From JBFWNZ01 sp050250795 (GTDB lineage: Bacteria > Pseudomonadota > Alphaproteobacteria > UBA8366): 9,703 nt of DNA. A program made the translations under genes and the position numbers. This document shows, one piece after another, positions 8,780 to 9,703 of the stretch. Within the stretch, counting starts at the first letter, position 1; every line of letters begins with the position of its first letter. The stretch is from assembly GCA_050250795.1 (NCBI GenBank), contig JBFWNZ010000134.1:1-9703 (forward strand). Direction: 5' to 3'. Under the pieces are notes generated by a model. It was not told where the DNA came from and made no database searches. It saw only the letters and a program-made list of their open reading frames with translations.

Positions 8780-9703
8780 ATGCCGGCCGTCGATATAAGG
8801 CTTCGACCGTCGTTCAGTATCTTTTTCGGTGAGCCCGAGGGCCACCTGCGTCAGGCTATCCGAAATGCCCTCATCAACGAGGGATACCGGGGCCTGCGCG
8901 ATTTCGCGCGTCTGCCCGATCTGCGCAACGCGCTGCTCGCGGGGCCGCCGGATTTGCTGGTCATCGACACGCATCTGGCGGAGGGCGATTGTTTCGACTT
9001 CGTCCATCAGGTGCGCTATCAGCGCATTCCCGGAAACCCCTTCATCCCCGTGATCTTCACCACATGGCAGCCGGAATCGGCCCTGGTGCGACGGATCGTG
9101 GACTCCGGCGCCGACGACCTTCTGCTCAAGCCGATGTCGCCGTTGCAGCTCTTGCAGCGCATCGAGAGCCTGACCTTCAACCGCAAGCCGTTCGTCGTGA
9201 CCAGCGACTATATCGGCCCCGACCGCCGGGACATCGCCGCGCGCAATGCCAGCGACATCCCGCAGATCGAGGTGCCGAATACGCTCAAGGCAAAGGCCTA
9301 TGGCGAAAAGGTCAACATGGAGGAGCTGCAGACGCTGGTCGACAACGCGATGTTCGACATCAACGAGCAGCGGTTGAAGCGGCATTCCTATCAGGTGGCC
9401 TTCCTCGCCAACCTCATCGTGCCGGCCTATTCGTCGGGCAAGGCCGACCATGAGACGCTGGCCCATGTGAAGCGGCTGTCGGAGGTGGCAGAGGATGTCG
9501 GGCGCCGGCTGGTCGGTTCGAGTTTCGAGCACATCGCCGATCTGTGCCGGTCGCTGATGGAAGTGGCCGGGCGCATCTCCGACAATTCCCGCGATCCCGA
9601 TTCCAGGGATGTCGAACTGTTGAAGCCGCTCTCCGATGCGATTCTCGTCGGGTTCAATCCCGACAAGCAAGGTGCCGCCATCGCCAACGAGATCATCAGC
9701 ATG
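8780..9703 (+). CDS. Atypical receiver-domain (response regulator) protein, C-terminus outside window
   Basis: The frame is open from the ATG to the right edge (308 codons). Residues about 12-130 form a receiver domain: DLLVIDTHL holds the phosphoacceptor Asp63, FTTW supplies Thr94/Thr95, and LLKPMS holds the conserved Lys117, all at CheY-like spacing. The N-terminal acidic pair (Asp-Asp in most receivers) is replaced by FFGEPEG, leaving Glu18 as the only nearby acid apart from Glu20. A linker with FVVTSDYIGPDRR (138-150) and IEVPNTLKAK (163-172) follows; this linker is familiar from uncharacterised alphaproteobacterial response regulators. Residues about 178-308 look helical and contain no recognisable helix-turn-helix, GGDEF, EAL, HD-GYP or kinase motif. 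No sensor kinase is in the window. It probably has its own promoter behind the ppdK hairpin, but only a weak candidate (TAGGAT, 8739-8744) is visible. Partner and output are unknown. Confidence 0.85.
   Translation, partial: MPAVDIRLRPSFSIFFGEPEGHLRQAIRNALINEGYRGLRDFARLPDLRNALLAGPPDLLVIDTHLAEGDCFDFVHQVRYQRIPGNPFIPVIFTTWQPESALVRRIVDSGADDLLLKPMSPLQLLQRIESLTFNRKPFVVTSDYIGPDRRDIAARNASDIPQIEVPNTLKAKAYGEKVNMEELQTLVDNAMFDINEQRLKRHSYQVAFLANLIVPAYSSGKADHETLAHVKRLSEVAEDVGRRLVGSSFEHIADLCRSLMEVAGRISDNSRDPDSRDVELLKPLSDAILVGFNPDKQGAAIANEIISM

Noticed and set aside
8738..9670. A 310-codon minus-strand open frame opposite the receiver-domain gene.
   Set aside because: The plus-strand frame encodes a recognisable receiver domain with a strong ribosome site; the antisense frame shows no recognised motif and covers that ribosome site.

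Overview
The window is GC-rich (about two thirds G+C or more, judged by eye), densely coding DNA with strong third-position G/C bias. Protein content and gene order (long-chain polyprenyl diphosphate synthase, DUF2007 protein, tRNA-type N6-adenine methyltransferase, S49 peptidase, small CxxC membrane protein, glyQ, glyS, ppdK, receiver-domain protein) suggest chromosomal core DNA of an alphaproteobacterium, most likely in or near the Rhodospirillales. No tRNA, rRNA, CRISPR array, insertion sequence, phage gene or attachment site was found, and nothing looks recently transferred.

Layout. Bases 1-629 (minus strand) hold the N-terminal two thirds of a polyprenyl (probably decaprenyl) diphosphate synthase, which makes the ubiquinone side chain; it runs off the left edge. 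A good sigma70-type promoter for it lies at 680-707. Divergently, on the plus strand, come a 74-residue DUF2007 protein (748-972) and, through an ATGA stop/start overlap, a class I SAM-dependent methyltransferase of the TrmN6/YfiC type (969-1712). A compact S49-family serine peptidase with an intact Ser/Lys dyad (1759-2655) and a 73-residue membrane-anchored protein with a four-cysteine tail (2713-2934) follow.

The centre of the window is a glyQ-glyS-ppdK transcription unit (3030-8693). It starts at a well-formed promoter at 2961-2988. The genes are 4 and 11 bp apart, and a hairpin at 8700-8729 follows ppdK. GlyQ and GlyS form the bacterial tetrameric glycyl-tRNA synthetase. PpdK interconverts pyruvate and phosphoenolpyruvate using ATP/AMP and Pi/PPi. 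Glycyl-tRNA synthetase releases AMP and PPi, which are substrates of PPDK in the pyruvate-forming direction, so co-expression makes biochemical sense, but a functional link is inference.

Bases 8780-9703 hold the first 308 codons of a receiver-domain protein that runs off the right edge. Its phosphoacceptor Asp is present but the Mg-binding acidic pair is degraded, and a helical region without a recognisable DNA-binding domain follows. Together with the small Cys-rich protein and several promoter-like sequences lying right against start codons, it is the least ordinary part of the window. I do not see convincing evidence for a new multi-gene system; this is mainly housekeeping DNA.
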